Shown here: in pieces, positions 1 to 9,542 of the stretch
How the letters are laid out: the number at the start of each line of letters is the position of its first letter
How positions within the stretch are numbered: position 1 is the first letter of the stretch
Origin: Phycisphaerae bacterium RAS2
Lineage (GTDB): Bacteria > Planctomycetota > Phycisphaerae > UBA1845 > UTPLA1
DNA: 64,000 nucleotides
Direction of reading: 5' to 3'
NCBI GenBank assembly: GCA_007753915.1
Contig: CP036352.1
Coordinates: 2,853,306 to 2,917,305, forward strand
Notes under the pieces: generated by a model
The model's input: only the letters and a program-made list of their open reading frames with translations
Told to the model about the DNA's origin: nothing
Databases searched by the model: none
Made by a program: the position numbers and the translations under genes

Positions 1-1
1 G

Positions 2-439
2 ATCACCGTGCTGGGCACGCGCACCGCGCCGCCCGCCGTCGGACAGGTTTGGGATGGCGCCGACTTGTCTGCCGGCGTCCTACTGGTCGAGATGCTCAAG
101 GATCGACCCTTCCGCCACCAGGTAACGGCGATTTACGTTGATAACTACAACGGTCGAGACGACGCGGCAAAGCCTTACATCGAACTGGCGACGGATCGAA
201 AGGACTCGCGCGTCTGGTGGGGCCGTCCGCCGAACGAAGAGTTCGGTCGCGAGCCGACGGCGACGCAGAAGATCACGCTGCTGGAGTCGCTCTATCGCCA
301 ATGGGGCCGCATCGACATGAACCGGCCGTACGTCAGCGTTACAACCTGGCCCGACCGCGTCGCCATGCCGAAGCCCATGTCCGCGCTCGACACGTCGGAG
401 CCTGCCCGCAACCCGGGCATTCGCCTGTTGCGCGGTTGA
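2..439 (+). CDS. 3' end of an envelope/cell-division-like protein (possible FtsQ C-terminal region), 5' truncated by window
   Basis: The reading frame is open from the first base of the window to a TGA at 437-439, so this is the C-terminal ~145 residues of a gene that starts upstream. A GTG at position 8 could act as a start, but there is no room to judge it. The fragment alternates short hydrophobic strands with polar loops and contains a W-W-G-R-P-P motif followed by a run ending in a predicted strand. This resembles the extracytoplasmic beta domain of FtsQ/DivIB-like proteins, but the similarity is from memory and weak. It is followed 112 bases later by a membrane protein gene on the same strand. 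It could equally be an unrelated planctomycete-specific envelope protein. Confidence 0.5.
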   Translation: MTVLGTRTAPPAVGQVWDGADLSAGVLLVEMLKDRPFRHQVTAIYVDNYNGRDDAAKPYIELATDRKDSRVWWGRPPNEEFGREPTATQKITLLESLYRQWGRIDMNRPYVSVTTWPDRVAMPKPMSALDTSEPARNPGIRLLRG

Positions 440-551
440 GCCCAAGCGTGACGTGCCGCCGCATTTCTCGTTCTGCAAAGTTGGTGGGCGACGGGGTTCG
501 TCGTATGCTGTGCCGGTACGGGGCCGTGGCGCCGTCGCGAGAAATCCGACC

Positions 552-1424
552 ATGACACTCGACCATCCCATTGCATCCATCGCCCTGACCGATCCGACGT
601 GGCTGAAGACCTTCCAGGAACTGCTCAAGTACTACCTTCCGCCGTTTGATCAGAATTCTCCCGCGCTGAATGTCGGCAGCCTCGTCGCCATTGTGACAGG
701 CGTCTTTCTGACGTTCCGCTGCGCCCGGTACGAACGCGGCGTGGTCTGTGTGTTCGCGCTCTTTGCCGGGTCGTGGGCCGGGTATCGCGTCTCGCTGCTG
801 GCCAACACGCCCGGGCCGATCTCCGCGGCGCTCGGCGCGGTCGTGCTGGCAGCCATCGCCTATCGAACCTATCGTTGGTGGCTGGCGGCCGGCTCGGTCC
901 TGGTGCTGTTCTCCATCGCAACGTTGTTTCAGCTTGGCCGCGGCGATCTCCAGCGCTACCTGCCCGCCGCCGGTGAAAGCCGAGCCGCGCCGACAAGCGG
1001 CGTCCAATTGAGTTCGCCCGGCGAACAGGAGCGCAACCTGTACCCCGCGGCGCAGGATCAATTGGCCAAGATCAAAGAGCGCGTCTGGGCGGAGTTGAGC
1101 AACCTCGGCCCGCGCGGTTGGCTGCTGCCGGCGCTGGCGGCTGTGGTCGGCGGCTTTCTCGCATTCTGGGCACTCAAGACATTCGCCGTCATCTGGATTG
1201 GCCTGGTGGGAGCCTCGGTCGCCGTGATTGGATTCTCTACATTTGTCGGTGCTCACTGGCCCGCAGTGCGCGACAGCTTCATTAACCAGCCGCAAATCGT
1301 TGCCTACACGATCATCAGTCTTTGGCTGCTCGGTCTCGTGCTCCAGGCCAAAGAAGCCCGCTTTCCCAAGCGAAAGCCCGCATCCGGCGGCGGCGGCGAG
1401 AAGCCCGCGCCCCGACCTGCCTAA
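552..1424 (+). CDS. Multi-pass membrane protein of unknown function
   Basis: A 290-residue protein. I chose ATG 552; an upstream in-frame start at 453 would add residues that look non-coding. Hydrophobic segments lie around residues 35-55, 60-80, 85-102, 105-122, 190-210, 212-235 and 258-275, giving about six or seven membrane passes. A soluble charged loop between the fourth and fifth segments holds a short amphipathic helix. The C-terminus is basic and Gly/Pro-rich. The Gly-rich paired helices are vaguely like TMEM198/DUF4203 proteins, but no catalytic motif is visible. It ends 26 bases before the convergent dnaE stop. Function unknown. Confidence 0.7.
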   Translation: MTLDHPIASIALTDPTWLKTFQELLKYYLPPFDQNSPALNVGSLVAIVTGVFLTFRCARYERGVVCVFALFAGSWAGYRVSLLANTPGPISAALGAVVLAAIAYRTYRWWLAAGSVLVLFSIATLFQLGRGDLQRYLPAAGESRAAPTSGVQLSSPGEQERNLYPAAQDQLAKIKERVWAELSNLGPRGWLLPALAAVVGGFLAFWALKTFAVIWIGLVGASVAVIGFSTFVGAHWPAVRDSFINQPQIVAYTIISLWLLGLVLQAKEARFPKRKPASGGGGEKPAPRPA

Positions 1425-1450
1425 CGCATCGCGCCACAGCGCCCATTCAA

Positions 1451-4400
1451 TCAGGCTTCCAGCGCTGCCTCATCATCGATCGGTCCGAGTACTTCTGCGC
1501 GGTCCCCGTCCGCTCCACCGCGCCCGGCACTCACCGGCGTTCGCGCCGTCTCGCGGTGCCGGCGGCCCATTACGTCCACTACGCAGCCCGTCAGCGACTC
1601 AACCGACGACACAAACGCCGGCGTCGGCAGCACCGACATTTCCGGCCCGCAGCGCACCATCGCCGTCATCGCCGTGGAGGATCGCAATTCGAGATACAGC
1701 GGCACCGGCCCGCGATGCTTCCGGCACGCGTCACGTAACTGCCCCAGGAGCGACCGGTCCTCCGCACGATCGCCCAATCGGACAATCACCGACTCGGCCA
1801 GTCGATGCGGCGCCTCGTCGAGCGAAAGCACCTCCGTCACTTTCACATTCGGCGTTTCACGGCGCTTGTCGATCCGGCCACGCAGGAAAACCAGCTTATC
1901 CGGGGCGACCAGGTCGCGGTGGCGCTCCAGTTCTTCGCCATAGACAACCGCCTCGATTGATCCGCTTAGGTCCTCGAACGCCAGCACGGCCAGCTTCGAC
2001 CCGGCATTGCGCCCGTTGCGTGTCACCGTGAACCGCAGCCGGCTGATCATCCCGCCCAGCACAACCTCCGCGCCGTCCGGCATGCCGGGGATGTGCGCGA
2101 TGTCCGCCGTCGAGAAACTGCGCAAGTCCCCCGCTCGCTGCGCCAGCGGATGGCTCGTCACGTAGAAGCCCAGCACGCTCTTCTCGTGCGCGAGCATCTC
2201 GGCCTCCGACCACTCCGCCGTGGACAGCGCCGGTCGGGGCGCAGCCGACGACGAATCGGGCGAGAACGATCCAAACATCGTCATCTGCCCGCTGGCGCGA
2301 TCGCGCTGCGCCTCGGCGCCGACCTGCATGGCGCGTTCGAGCGAATCCACCAGTGCCTTGCGCATCGCGCCGGTCGTGTCAAACGATCCGGCCTTGATCA
2401 GGGCTTCGATCACCCCGCGATTGACGCAGGTCAGATCCACGCGCTCGCAGAAGTCGAAGACGCTTTCGAATCGCCCGCCCTTTTCCCGCGCGGTGACCAC
2501 CGCCTGCACCGCCTTCACACCGACGCCCTTGATCGCCGCCAATCCGAATCGAAGGCATTCGGCGCTCTCGCCGCTCGCTTTCAGCGGCGTGAAGTCCGCA
2601 TGGCTGCTGTTAATGTCGGGCGGCTTGACGTCGATCCCCAGGCGCCGGCACTCGTCGATGTATTCCACCACCTTGTCGGTGTCGCCCATTTCGTACGTCA
2701 GCAGGGCCGCCATGAACTCCAGCGGGTGGTACGTCTTCACGTAAGCGGTCTGAAACGCCACCAGCGCGTAGCCCGTCGAATGCGCCTTGTTGAACGCATA
2801 TTCCCCGAACGGGAGAATGTCGTTGAAGATCTTCTCGGCCGCCTGGCGCGACACGCCGTGCGCCACCGCCCCCGCGACGAACGGCTCGCGCTCCGCCTCG
2901 ATCATCGACGTCTTCTTCTTGCTGATCGCCTTGGCGAGGCGAAACGCACGCTTCCGCTCGATCTGACCGAGCTGGTTCACCAGCCGCGCAACCTGCTCCT
3001 GGTACACGATGATGCCGTACGTCTCTGCCAGCACCTCGTCCATGATCGGGTGCGGGCTGGACCAGCGCTCGCCATGCTTGCGCGAAACGTATTGCTCGAT
3101 GTATTTCATCGGGCCGGGCCGGTAAAGCGCGTTGGCGGCAATAAGGTCCTCAATCCGATTGGGCCGCATCTTCATGAGCACATCGCGCATGCCGCCGGAC
3201 TCGAACTGAAACACGCCTCGCGTATGGCCCTGCGCGAACAACTCATAGACCCGGGCGTCCTTCAGATTCAGATTCCCCAGATCAATCGTCACGCCGTGAT
3301 TCTGCTCCACCAGCCTGCAGGCAAGCGTCAACACGCTCAACGTCCGCAGACCGAGGAAGTCCATCTTCAACAGGCCCACGGCCTCGACCGTCGGCCCTTC
3401 GAACTGCGTCATCACCGCGTCGGTCTTGGTGTCTTTGTACAGCGGGAGCAACCGATCCAGCGGCTCATCGGCGATGACCACGCCCGCCGCATGCACCGAC
3501 GGATGCCGTGCGAGGCCCTCAATGCGCCGGCCAATGTCGATCACCTTGCGAAGCGTCGCGTCGGAGTCGTACAGCTTGCGCAGCTCCGGCTCCTGGGCCA
3601 GCGCCTTGTCGAGCGTCATCTTCAACTCTTCGGGCACCAGCTTGGCAACGCGATCCGCCTCCGACAGCGGCACGCCCATCACACGACAAACGTCCCGTAT
3701 CGCGGCCCGCGCCTTCAACGTACCGAAGGTGATGATCTGCGCGACGTGGCCGTACTTCTCCCGCACGTAGCGGATGACTTCATCCCGGCCATCCTGACAG
3801 ATATCAATATCAATGTCCGGCATGTCGTCGCGATCCGGATCCATGAACCGCTCGAAATACAGGCCGTACCGCAATGGGTCGGGTTGCGACAAATAGAGGC
3901 AGTACGCGACGACCGACGAACAGCCGCTGCCGCGCGCCCCGCACGGAATGCCCCGGCCGCGAGCGTAGTGCACGAAGTCCCAGCAGATCAGGAAATAACT
4001 GGAGAACCCCTTGCTTTGAATGACGTTCAGCTCATAGTCGATCCGTTCGCGCAGCTCGTCGCTGATCTCGCCGTATCGCTCGGCCGCACCTTCGTACACG
4101 TGGCGGCGCAGACAGTCCTCGGCCGGCTCGGCGTCGGGCGGGCGATAGACCGGCGTGTGGCGCGTCTTAAAGTCCAACTCGACATTGCAGCGCTCGGCGA
4201 TGGCCAGCGTGTTCGACATCGCTTCGGGCAGATTCGGAAACAACGTCGCCATGTCGGTCGGCGATTTGAGAAAGAACTGATCCGACGGGAACTTAAACCG
4301 ATTGGTGTCGGCCTGCAACGCCCGCGTGGCGATGCAACAGAGCACGTCGTGCGCCTCGACATCTTCATGCCGCAGATAATGCACGTCGTTCGTCACGATC

Positions 4401-5053
4401 AGCCCGACGCCCTTGCGGTTTGCGATGTCAATCAGCTCCGGATTGATCATCCTCTGGTCGTCAATGCCGTGGTCCTGCAACTCGATGAAGAATCGTTCCG
4501 GTCCGAAGACTCGCAGGTACCAATCGGCGATCTGTTCAGCGGCCGCACGATCCCGCGCAATCAGCGTCTGCGGAATCTCCGCCCCGAGGCAGGTGCTCGT
4601 GCAGATCAGCCCCTCGCTGTGCGCTTCGAGCGTCTCGCGGTCGATCCGCGGCTTGTAATAGAACCCCTCGGTGTAGCCGAGCGACGCCAGCCGCAGCAGG
4701 TTGCGGTAGCCCGTGTTGTTCATCGCGAGCAACAGCAGGTGATAGTTTGGGTCGCGTCCGTCAGCTGAGGATTTTTCAAAGCGACTGCCCGGCGCGATGT
4801 AGGACTCCATGCCGAGGATGGGCTTCACACCGGCGGCGACGGCCGTCTTGTAGAACTCGACCACGCCGAACATGTTTCCGTGATCCGTGATGGCGACGGA
4901 CGACATGCCGAGGCGCTTGGTCTGGTCGATCAACTCGTTGATGCGATTGGCGCCGTCGAGCAGGCTGTAGTGCGTGTGGACGTGCAGGTGCGCGAAGGGC
5001 GCGGCGATAGGCTGGGAGGACGCCGCGCCGGCGATGAGACCATCCGTGGACAT
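1451..5053 (-). CDS. dnaE: DNA polymerase III alpha subunit
   Basis: Replicative C-family DNA polymerase, 1200 residues from ATG 5053. An in-frame TTG at 5092 would add 13 residues, but the ATG is the better start. The N-terminal PHP domain begins with H-L-H-V-H-T-H-Y-S-L-L-D-G and continues with A-I-T-D-H-G-N. The palm carries the catalytic acidic motif P-D-I-D-I-D-I-C-Q-D-G-R, followed by the I-I-T-F-G-T-L-K-A-R-A-A-I-R-D segment. A second palm motif, K-M-D-F-L-G-L-R-T-L, is also present. The helix-hairpin-helix region, OB fold and a short C-terminal domain follow, matching the length of bacterial DnaE1 (about 1150-1200). The N-terminus has a short Ser/Ala-rich lead. It is convergent with the upstream membrane protein gene and transcribed after fxsA. 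Confidence 0.97.
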   Translation of the reverse strand: MSTDGLIAGAASSQPIAAPFAHLHVHTHYSLLDGANRINELIDQTKRLGMSSVAITDHGNMFGVVEFYKTAVAAGVKPILGMESYIAPGSRFEKSSADGRDPNYHLLLLAMNNTGYRNLLRLASLGYTEGFYYKPRIDRETLEAHSEGLICTSTCLGAEIPQTLIARDRAAAEQIADWYLRVFGPERFFIELQDHGIDDQRMINPELIDIANRKGVGLIVTNDVHYLRHEDVEAHDVLCCIATRALQADTNRFKFPSDQFFLKSPTDMATLFPNLPEAMSNTLAIAERCNVELDFKTRHTPVYRPPDAEPAEDCLRRHVYEGAAERYGEISDELRERIDYELNVIQSKGFSSYFLICWDFVHYARGRGIPCGARGSGCSSVVAYCLYLSQPDPLRYGLYFERFMDPDRDDMPDIDIDICQDGRDEVIRYVREKYGHVAQIITFGTLKARAAIRDVCRVMGVPLSEADRVAKLVPEELKMTLDKALAQEPELRKLYDSDATLRKVIDIGRRIEGLARHPSVHAAGVVIADEPLDRLLPLYKDTKTDAVMTQFEGPTVEAVGLLKMDFLGLRTLSVLTLACRLVEQNHGVTIDLGNLNLKDARVYELFAQGHTRGVFQFESGGMRDVLMKMRPNRIEDLIAANALYRPGPMKYIEQYVSRKHGERWSSPHPIMDEVLAETYGIIVYQEQVARLVNQLGQIERKRAFRLAKAISKKKTSMIEAEREPFVAGAVAHGVSRQAAEKIFNDILPFGEYAFNKAHSTGYALVAFQTAYVKTYHPLEFMAALLTYEMGDTDKVVEYIDECRRLGIDVKPPDINSSHADFTPLKASGESAECLRFGLAAIKGVGVKAVQAVVTAREKGGRFESVFDFCERVDLTCVNRGVIEALIKAGSFDTTGAMRKALVDSLERAMQVGAEAQRDRASGQMTMFGSFSPDSSSAAPRPALSTAEWSEAEMLAHEKSVLGFYVTSHPLAQRAGDLRSFSTADIAHIPGMPDGAEVVLGGMISRLRFTVTRNGRNAGSKLAVLAFEDLSGSIEAVVYGEELERHRDLVAPDKLVFLRGRIDKRRETPNVKVTEVLSLDEAPHRLAESVIVRLGDRAEDRSLLGQLRDACRKHRGPVPLYLELRSSTAMTAMVRCGPEMSVLPTPAFVSSVESLTGCVVDVMGRRHRETARTPVSAGRGGADGDRAEVLGPIDDEAALEA

Positions 5054-5168
5054 GAGCGATGCTGCCTTCGGGCGAATCGTCTGACGTATCAACCGGCGAT
5101 GGCGCGTATCCTATGCACGGCGCGCGGCGCTGCCAAGCGACACCGGTTCGGCTGTGAAAATACTTTTG

Positions 5169-5681
5169 TCAATTCTGATCGCCGTCGACCACGCGGCTGG
5201 ACACGACGCGCGGCGCGTCCGCAGAACTCATCCCCGGTTGCTTCATTCCGGCCTCCCACGTCTGTGAAATCATCTCCCCCTCGCCCGTGCGCACCGTTCG
5301 AATCGTGACATTCCCGACCACCATTCGCCTTGTGAAGTACCTTCGTAACGCGCCACGGAACATGCGCCGCGTCAGAGGGATTAACAGGAAGATTCCAAGC
5401 AGATCCGTCAGAAACCCCGGCGTTACAAGCAACGCTGCCGCCAGGAGAATCATCGCCCCATCGGCCAATTCGTCCCCGGGCATCCGGCCGCCTGCCAATT
5501 CGCCCTGAATCCTCGTCAGCGTCCGCACGCCCTGCCAACGGGCCAAGGCCGCCCCGGCAAACCCCGTCAAAAGCACGACCCCGACGGTCGGCCAGAACCC
5601 AAGCTCACCGCCGATGCGAAGCAACAGCGCAAGGTCTGCAAGCGGCAACCCAATGAACAAAATGAAGAGCCAACCCAGCAA
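5169..5681 (-). CDS. fxsA: FxsA family inner membrane protein
   Basis: A 170-residue membrane protein with the FxsA pattern. It has an N-terminal hydrophobic hairpin with the I-G-L-P-L-A-D-L sequence, a second hydrophobic pair around T-G-F-A-G-A-A-L-A-R, and the L-L-V-T-P-G-F-L-T-D-L-L-G signature near residue 95. An Arg-rich cytoplasmic tail follows. In E. coli, FxsA overproduction suppresses F exclusion of phage T7; its normal role is unclear. No ATG start is available. I chose TTG 5681 because a GGAGG sits 7 bases upstream of it, while TTG 5687 lies only one base from the same GGAGG. Downstream on the same strand is dnaE, about 115 bases away. Confidence 0.85.
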   Translation of the reverse strand: MLGWLFILFIGLPLADLALLLRIGGELGFWPTVGVVLLTGFAGAALARWQGVRTLTRIQGELAGGRMPGDELADGAMILLAAALLVTPGFLTDLLGIFLLIPLTRRMFRGALRRYFTRRMVVGNVTIRTVRTGEGEMISQTWEAGMKQPGMSSADAPRVVSSRVVDGDQN

Positions 5682-6027
5682 TTCCAAACCTCCAGGCTGC
5701 GGAGACGCTCCAACATTATGTTTTACATAATGTTATGAGCAATCAATCCCATGTCTCGGTGCGCCTTGCGGGACCGGCGGCATTTCCATCAGCCCCTTGA
5801 AGAGTAGTCCCGGCGAACCAATCAAACAACCATGCACCGATGCTCCTTCTCGGTCGGTTCCTTCGCACGGCGAACCGCTCTCGCCGCCGACAATACTGGT
5901 ATGGCCTGTTTCCCCGGCTGGCAGTATTGAAATCGCGTGCGGGTTGTTTGATGCACTTCGTTCGGCGGTTATATTTCGGCCACGCGGCGCAGGCTTCGTC
6001 CCCGCCGCACCTTGCACAAGGGGCAGG
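5682..6027. other. Intergenic region between divergent fxsA and bamA
   Basis: About 345 bases without a convincing gene. It holds a perfect AT-rich inverted repeat at 5712-5734 just upstream of fxsA. Closer to bamA the reading frame stays open upstream of ATG 6028, but the translation there (Pro/Ser/Cys-rich) does not look like protein. Promoters for both divergent genes must lie here; I could not assign -35/-10 boxes with confidence. Confidence 0.5.
5712..5734. promoter_or_regulatory. Perfect 9-bp inverted repeat (candidate operator)
   Basis: AACATTATG, five bases TTTTA, then CATAATGTT: a perfect 9+9 palindrome with an odd spacer, AT-rich in a GC-rich setting. It lies 31 bases upstream of the fxsA TTG start and about 300 bases before bamA. 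The size and symmetry suit a dimeric repressor such as TetR or MarR types. It lacks a T-run on either side that would make it a terminator. The regulator is not identifiable here. Confidence 0.5.
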
Positions 6028-8409
6028 ATGACGCGCCAGACACGGATGTTCAGCCAGATCCCTCCTCGCCGGGCCGTTGCTGTCTTAACGCTCGGTTTGT
6101 TCGGCCTTGTTTCAATGATGGGCTTGCTTCAGGTCGGCCCGCAGCCGACACCGGAAACCGTTCGCGCCGAAGGGCGCATCATCGATCGCGTCGAAATCCA
6201 AGGCCTGCGAACCGTTGACGAAGCCTACCTGCAAACCGTCATACGCATTCAGCCCGGCACGCCGTGGCGGCGCGAAGAAATCACCGCGGCCGTCGCGCGA
6301 CTCGCCGAGACCGGCAAGTTTGAAGGCAATCCCTACGCCGAAGCGCGCGAGGAAGACGGGAAGCTCGTCTGCGTGTTCGTCGTCCAGGAACGGCCATTCG
6401 TGACGGAAGTCACGATACTGGGCAACGAGAAATTCAAGACCGACGAACTGATGAAGGACATCGATCTGTCCGTCGGCTCGCCGATCAGCGAGTTTCTGCT
6501 GAACCAGGCGAAGCAGGTCGTCGAGCGCAAGTATCGTGAAGCAGGCTATTACCACGTGGCTGTCGATGTTGATGAAGGGGCCTTGCGCGACGAACAGCGA
6601 GTGATCATCCGCATCGCCGAGGGGCCGCGGGTCAAGGTGCGAAAGATCCTCTTTGAGGGCAACGCAAGCTTCACGCCGCGCCGCCTGCGCGAGCAGATTG
6701 AAACGACGACTTACATCTGGCTGCTGCGAACCGGCGCGTTCGACGACGAGACGGCCCAACGTGACGCCGCCGCACTGAAGAAATACTACGTCGACCGCGG
6801 TTATCTCAATGCGCAGGTCGGCTATCGCATCGATCTGGCCGAGAACCAGGGCGACCTCACGGTGACGTTCCAGATCGACGAAGGGCAGCAGCATCTCATC
6901 AAGTCCATCGAATACGTGGGCAACCGCGTGTACGACAACGACCGGGTCTCCTCAATCATGACCCGCACCAATGTCGGCAAGCCCATCGACGCCGACATTC
7001 TCAAGGAGGACCGCGAAAAACTCGTCGCCGCCTACGGGCAGGAAGGCTACATCTACACCGAGGTCACAACGACGCACGTCTTCGACGAGGAGGACGGCTA
7101 CGTTAACCTCACCATCGACGTGAAAGAGCGAGAACAATACCGCTTTGGTCGCGTCGAGGTGCGCGGCAATCGGAACACGAAGGACAAGGTCATCCGCCGC
7201 GAGCTGCGGTTCTTCCCCGAGGAACTGTACAACACGACGGCCACCAAGGACGCCGAGAATCGGCTCGTCGAGTCGCGCCTTTTCAGCGAGGCGACCATCA
7301 CGCCGCAGGGCGAGTTGCCCGGCGTGCGCGACGCGCTTGTCGAAGTCGCCGAAGCCCAGACGACGACCGTTCTCTTCGGCGTCGGCGTCACGAGCAACAA
7401 CGGCCTGGTCGGCTCGGTCACGATTGAGAACCGCAACTTCGATCTTTTCGATTGGCCGCGAACGGCGGGCCAGCTTTTCCGCGGGCGGGCGTTCAAGGGC
7501 GCCGGGCAGACGCTGCGCCTGCAACTCGAGCCGGGCACCGAGGTCAGCCGCGGGCGAATCGACTTCCGCGAGCCGTACCTCCTCGACCAGGAGATCGGCC
7601 TGGGGCTGGGCGCGTACGTCTTCGAGCGCAGCCGAGAAGAATACGACGAGGAGCGACTCGGATTCTACACCAGTCTCGATCGCCGATTCCGCGAGGGCAT
7701 CCTCAAGGGCTGGGCGGCCGAAGCAGCCTTCCGGTTCGAGTACATCGACATCGGCAGCGTCGACTGGCTGGCGGCCGATGAGATCAAGGACGACGCCGGC
7801 GACAGTTGGCTGACGTCGATCAAGCCGAGCCTTGTGCGCGACACGACCGACAGCGCCTGGCTGCCGTCCAAGGGCTACCGATTCAAGACGTCCTACGAGC
7901 AGGCCGGTGCGATGGGCGGCGACTACAGCTTCGGCAAGCTCATGGTCGAACACGACCACTATTTCACGCTGCACAAGGACACGTTCGACCGCAAGCACAT
8001 CCTTCACCTCGGCGCGACCGGCGGGCAGATCTTCGGCGATGCCCCGGTCTTTGAGCGATTCTATGGCGGCGGCATCGGCTCGATCCGCGGCTTCGAGTTT
8101 CGCGGCATCAGCCCTCGCGCCGGCCTGCGGGACGATCGCGTCGGCGGCGATTTCATGCTCGTCACGACGGCCGAGTACTCGTTCCCGATCATGGGCAAGG
8201 TGCTGCGCGGCGTGGCGTTCACGGACATGGGCACGGTGGAAGACGATTTCGGAATGTCCGACTGGCGGGCCAGCGTAGGCATCGGCGCGCGGTTGTACAT
8301 CAAGTACTTCGGCCCGATTCCGCTCGCGTTCGATCTTGCTTTCCCCGTCACAAAGAACAGCGACGACGACACGCAGGTCTTCAGCTTCTCGTTCGGCACG
8401 ACGTTCTAA
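6028..8409 (+). CDS. bamA: Outer membrane protein assembly factor BamA (Omp85 family)
   Basis: A 793-residue Omp85 protein that inserts beta-barrel proteins in the outer membrane. ATG 6028 was chosen (GGGGCAGG just upstream). It is followed by a basic stretch and a hydrophobic signal segment (residues ~13-35). About five POTRA repeats follow, recognisable by the V-x-I-x-G-N/L motif and G-Y pairs: G-L-R-T-V-D at ~55, G-N-E-K-F-K, G-N-A-S-F-T, G-N-R-V-Y-D and G-N-R-N-T-K. The C-terminal half is the 16-strand barrel. It carries the conserved R-G-F-E (residues ~690) used in lid-loop packing and ends with the F-S-F-G-T-T-F terminal strand. Its presence supports a Gram-negative-like envelope. Its TAA overlaps the convergent amidohydrolase stop. 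Confidence 0.93.
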   Translation: MTRQTRMFSQIPPRRAVAVLTLGLFGLVSMMGLLQVGPQPTPETVRAEGRIIDRVEIQGLRTVDEAYLQTVIRIQPGTPWRREEITAAVARLAETGKFEGNPYAEAREEDGKLVCVFVVQERPFVTEVTILGNEKFKTDELMKDIDLSVGSPISEFLLNQAKQVVERKYREAGYYHVAVDVDEGALRDEQRVIIRIAEGPRVKVRKILFEGNASFTPRRLREQIETTTYIWLLRTGAFDDETAQRDAAALKKYYVDRGYLNAQVGYRIDLAENQGDLTVTFQIDEGQQHLIKSIEYVGNRVYDNDRVSSIMTRTNVGKPIDADILKEDREKLVAAYGQEGYIYTEVTTTHVFDEEDGYVNLTIDVKEREQYRFGRVEVRGNRNTKDKVIRRELRFFPEELYNTTATKDAENRLVESRLFSEATITPQGELPGVRDALVEVAEAQTTTVLFGVGVTSNNGLVGSVTIENRNFDLFDWPRTAGQLFRGRAFKGAGQTLRLQLEPGTEVSRGRIDFREPYLLDQEIGLGLGAYVFERSREEYDEERLGFYTSLDRRFREGILKGWAAEAAFRFEYIDIGSVDWLAADEIKDDAGDSWLTSIKPSLVRDTTDSAWLPSKGYRFKTSYEQAGAMGGDYSFGKLMVEHDHYFTLHKDTFDRKHILHLGATGGQIFGDAPVFERFYGGGIGSIRGFEFRGISPRAGLRDDRVGGDFMLVTTAEYSFPIMGKVLRGVAFTDMGTVEDDFGMSDWRASVGIGARLYIKYFGPIPLAFDLAFPVTKNSDDDTQVFSFSFGTTF

Positions 8410-9482
8410 CCGACGCGAAGCAGCTCCCTCGCCCGCGTGAACACACCCTCATCAAATCCCAGCGCGCGCTTGAGTTGCAGATCCTGCTCGATCCACGACG
8501 GCATCCGCCGAATCTCCGATAGCCGACGGCCGCTGACCATCAGCGAGAACGGCCAGCGCATGACGGGAATCGGAAAATCGCTGCCCCACACCAGCTTCGC
8601 GTGCAATTCGCGCCGCCGGGCAATTCGCCGCAGCCAGCTTGTCCGCCCGAAGGCAGCCAGCGCCGAAATGTCCGCGTAGATCGGCGCGTCGCGGAATTCG
8701 CCGAGCAACGATTCGACAAAGGCATCGCAGTCGCGCCGGCTATGCCAGCGGAATGACGGCGTGGCGACGTGCGCGACAATCGTCGTCGGCATGCGTCCCT
8801 CGGCGCGCAGATCGCGCAGGACCCCGAGCATCGGCAGCGCGCTTTCAAATTCCATGTGCTGGCGCGACAGCGACATCTCGCCGCCGTAGTGAATCAGCAT
8901 CGCGATGTTCAACTCCGCCGCGCGGCGCAGAAAAGCAATCGTCCGCTCATCGTTCGCCGACATGTTCTGGTGGATCGGCAGCCATTTCACGAGCACCGCC
9001 CCGGCCCGAACGACTTCCTCCAGCGCCGCCAGCGCGCCAGGCCGATAGGGGTGAATCGACGCGCCGAAGAGATAGCGATCCGGCCGCGCCGCGCACATCG
9101 CGCGAACCAGCGAGTTGGAAACGTACAGGTCGCTGCCGAATCGCACGCCCTTGTCGACCGGGCCGATCGCCCGGCCCGCGTCATTTCGATACTCATCGAA
9201 GGCAAGCAGGACAAGCCGATCCACGCCTGTCGCTTTCGAAAAGTGCTCCTGGTAGATCGCCTCGATTCGCGCATCCAGCTCCGGGCCGATCTGAAGCCGC
9301 GGGTCGATCTTCAACATGCGCTTGACGAAAAACCAGGCGATCCGCTGAAGCAGGCGCGGCGAGAAATAACTGTCATACCCGGGGTGCGCGGCCGCGCCGT
9401 CGGACTCGAAATCGAAATAGATGATCGCCGGATCGATTCGCCGAGCGCTGTAGCCGACATGACAATGAACGTCGATCACCAT
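8406..9482 (-). CDS. Amidohydrolase-2 family metal-dependent hydrolase
   Basis: A 358-residue TIM-barrel hydrolase starting at ATG 9482. The N-terminal metal motif D-V-H-C-H-V-G (H6, H8) opens the barrel. A mid-protein H-I/G-A-S-I-H-P-Y segment and I-V-A-H-V-A-T provide further His ligands, and the final V-W-G-S-D-F-P motif (residues ~285) gives the catalytic Asp. This is the layout of the amidohydrolase-2 branch, which includes decarboxylases and lactonases. The substrate is unknown. The gene diverges from the GMC oxidoreductase, with 60 bases between starts. Its stop overlaps that of the convergent bamA by 4 bases. Confidence 0.85.
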   Translation of the reverse strand: MVIDVHCHVGYSARRIDPAIIYFDFESDGAAAHPGYDSYFSPRLLQRIAWFFVKRMLKIDPRLQIGPELDARIEAIYQEHFSKATGVDRLVLLAFDEYRNDAGRAIGPVDKGVRFGSDLYVSNSLVRAMCAARPDRYLFGASIHPYRPGALAALEEVVRAGAVLVKWLPIHQNMSANDERTIAFLRRAAELNIAMLIHYGGEMSLSRQHMEFESALPMLGVLRDLRAEGRMPTTIVAHVATPSFRWHSRRDCDAFVESLLGEFRDAPIYADISALAAFGRTSWLRRIARRRELHAKLVWGSDFPIPVMRWPFSLMVSGRRLSEIRRMPSWIEQDLQLKRALGFDEGVFTRARELLRVG

Positions 9483-9542
9483 GGACGCCCCGCATGGCCG
9501 GCGGACTTTACGCCCGGCCGCAGGCGACTATAACACGGAGAC

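Noticed and set aside
2093-4768. Long plus-strand open frame (891 codons) opposite dnaE
   Set aside because: It is the antisense of dnaE; translation is Arg/His/Leu-rich with no domain pattern, and dnaE is unmistakable on the other strand.
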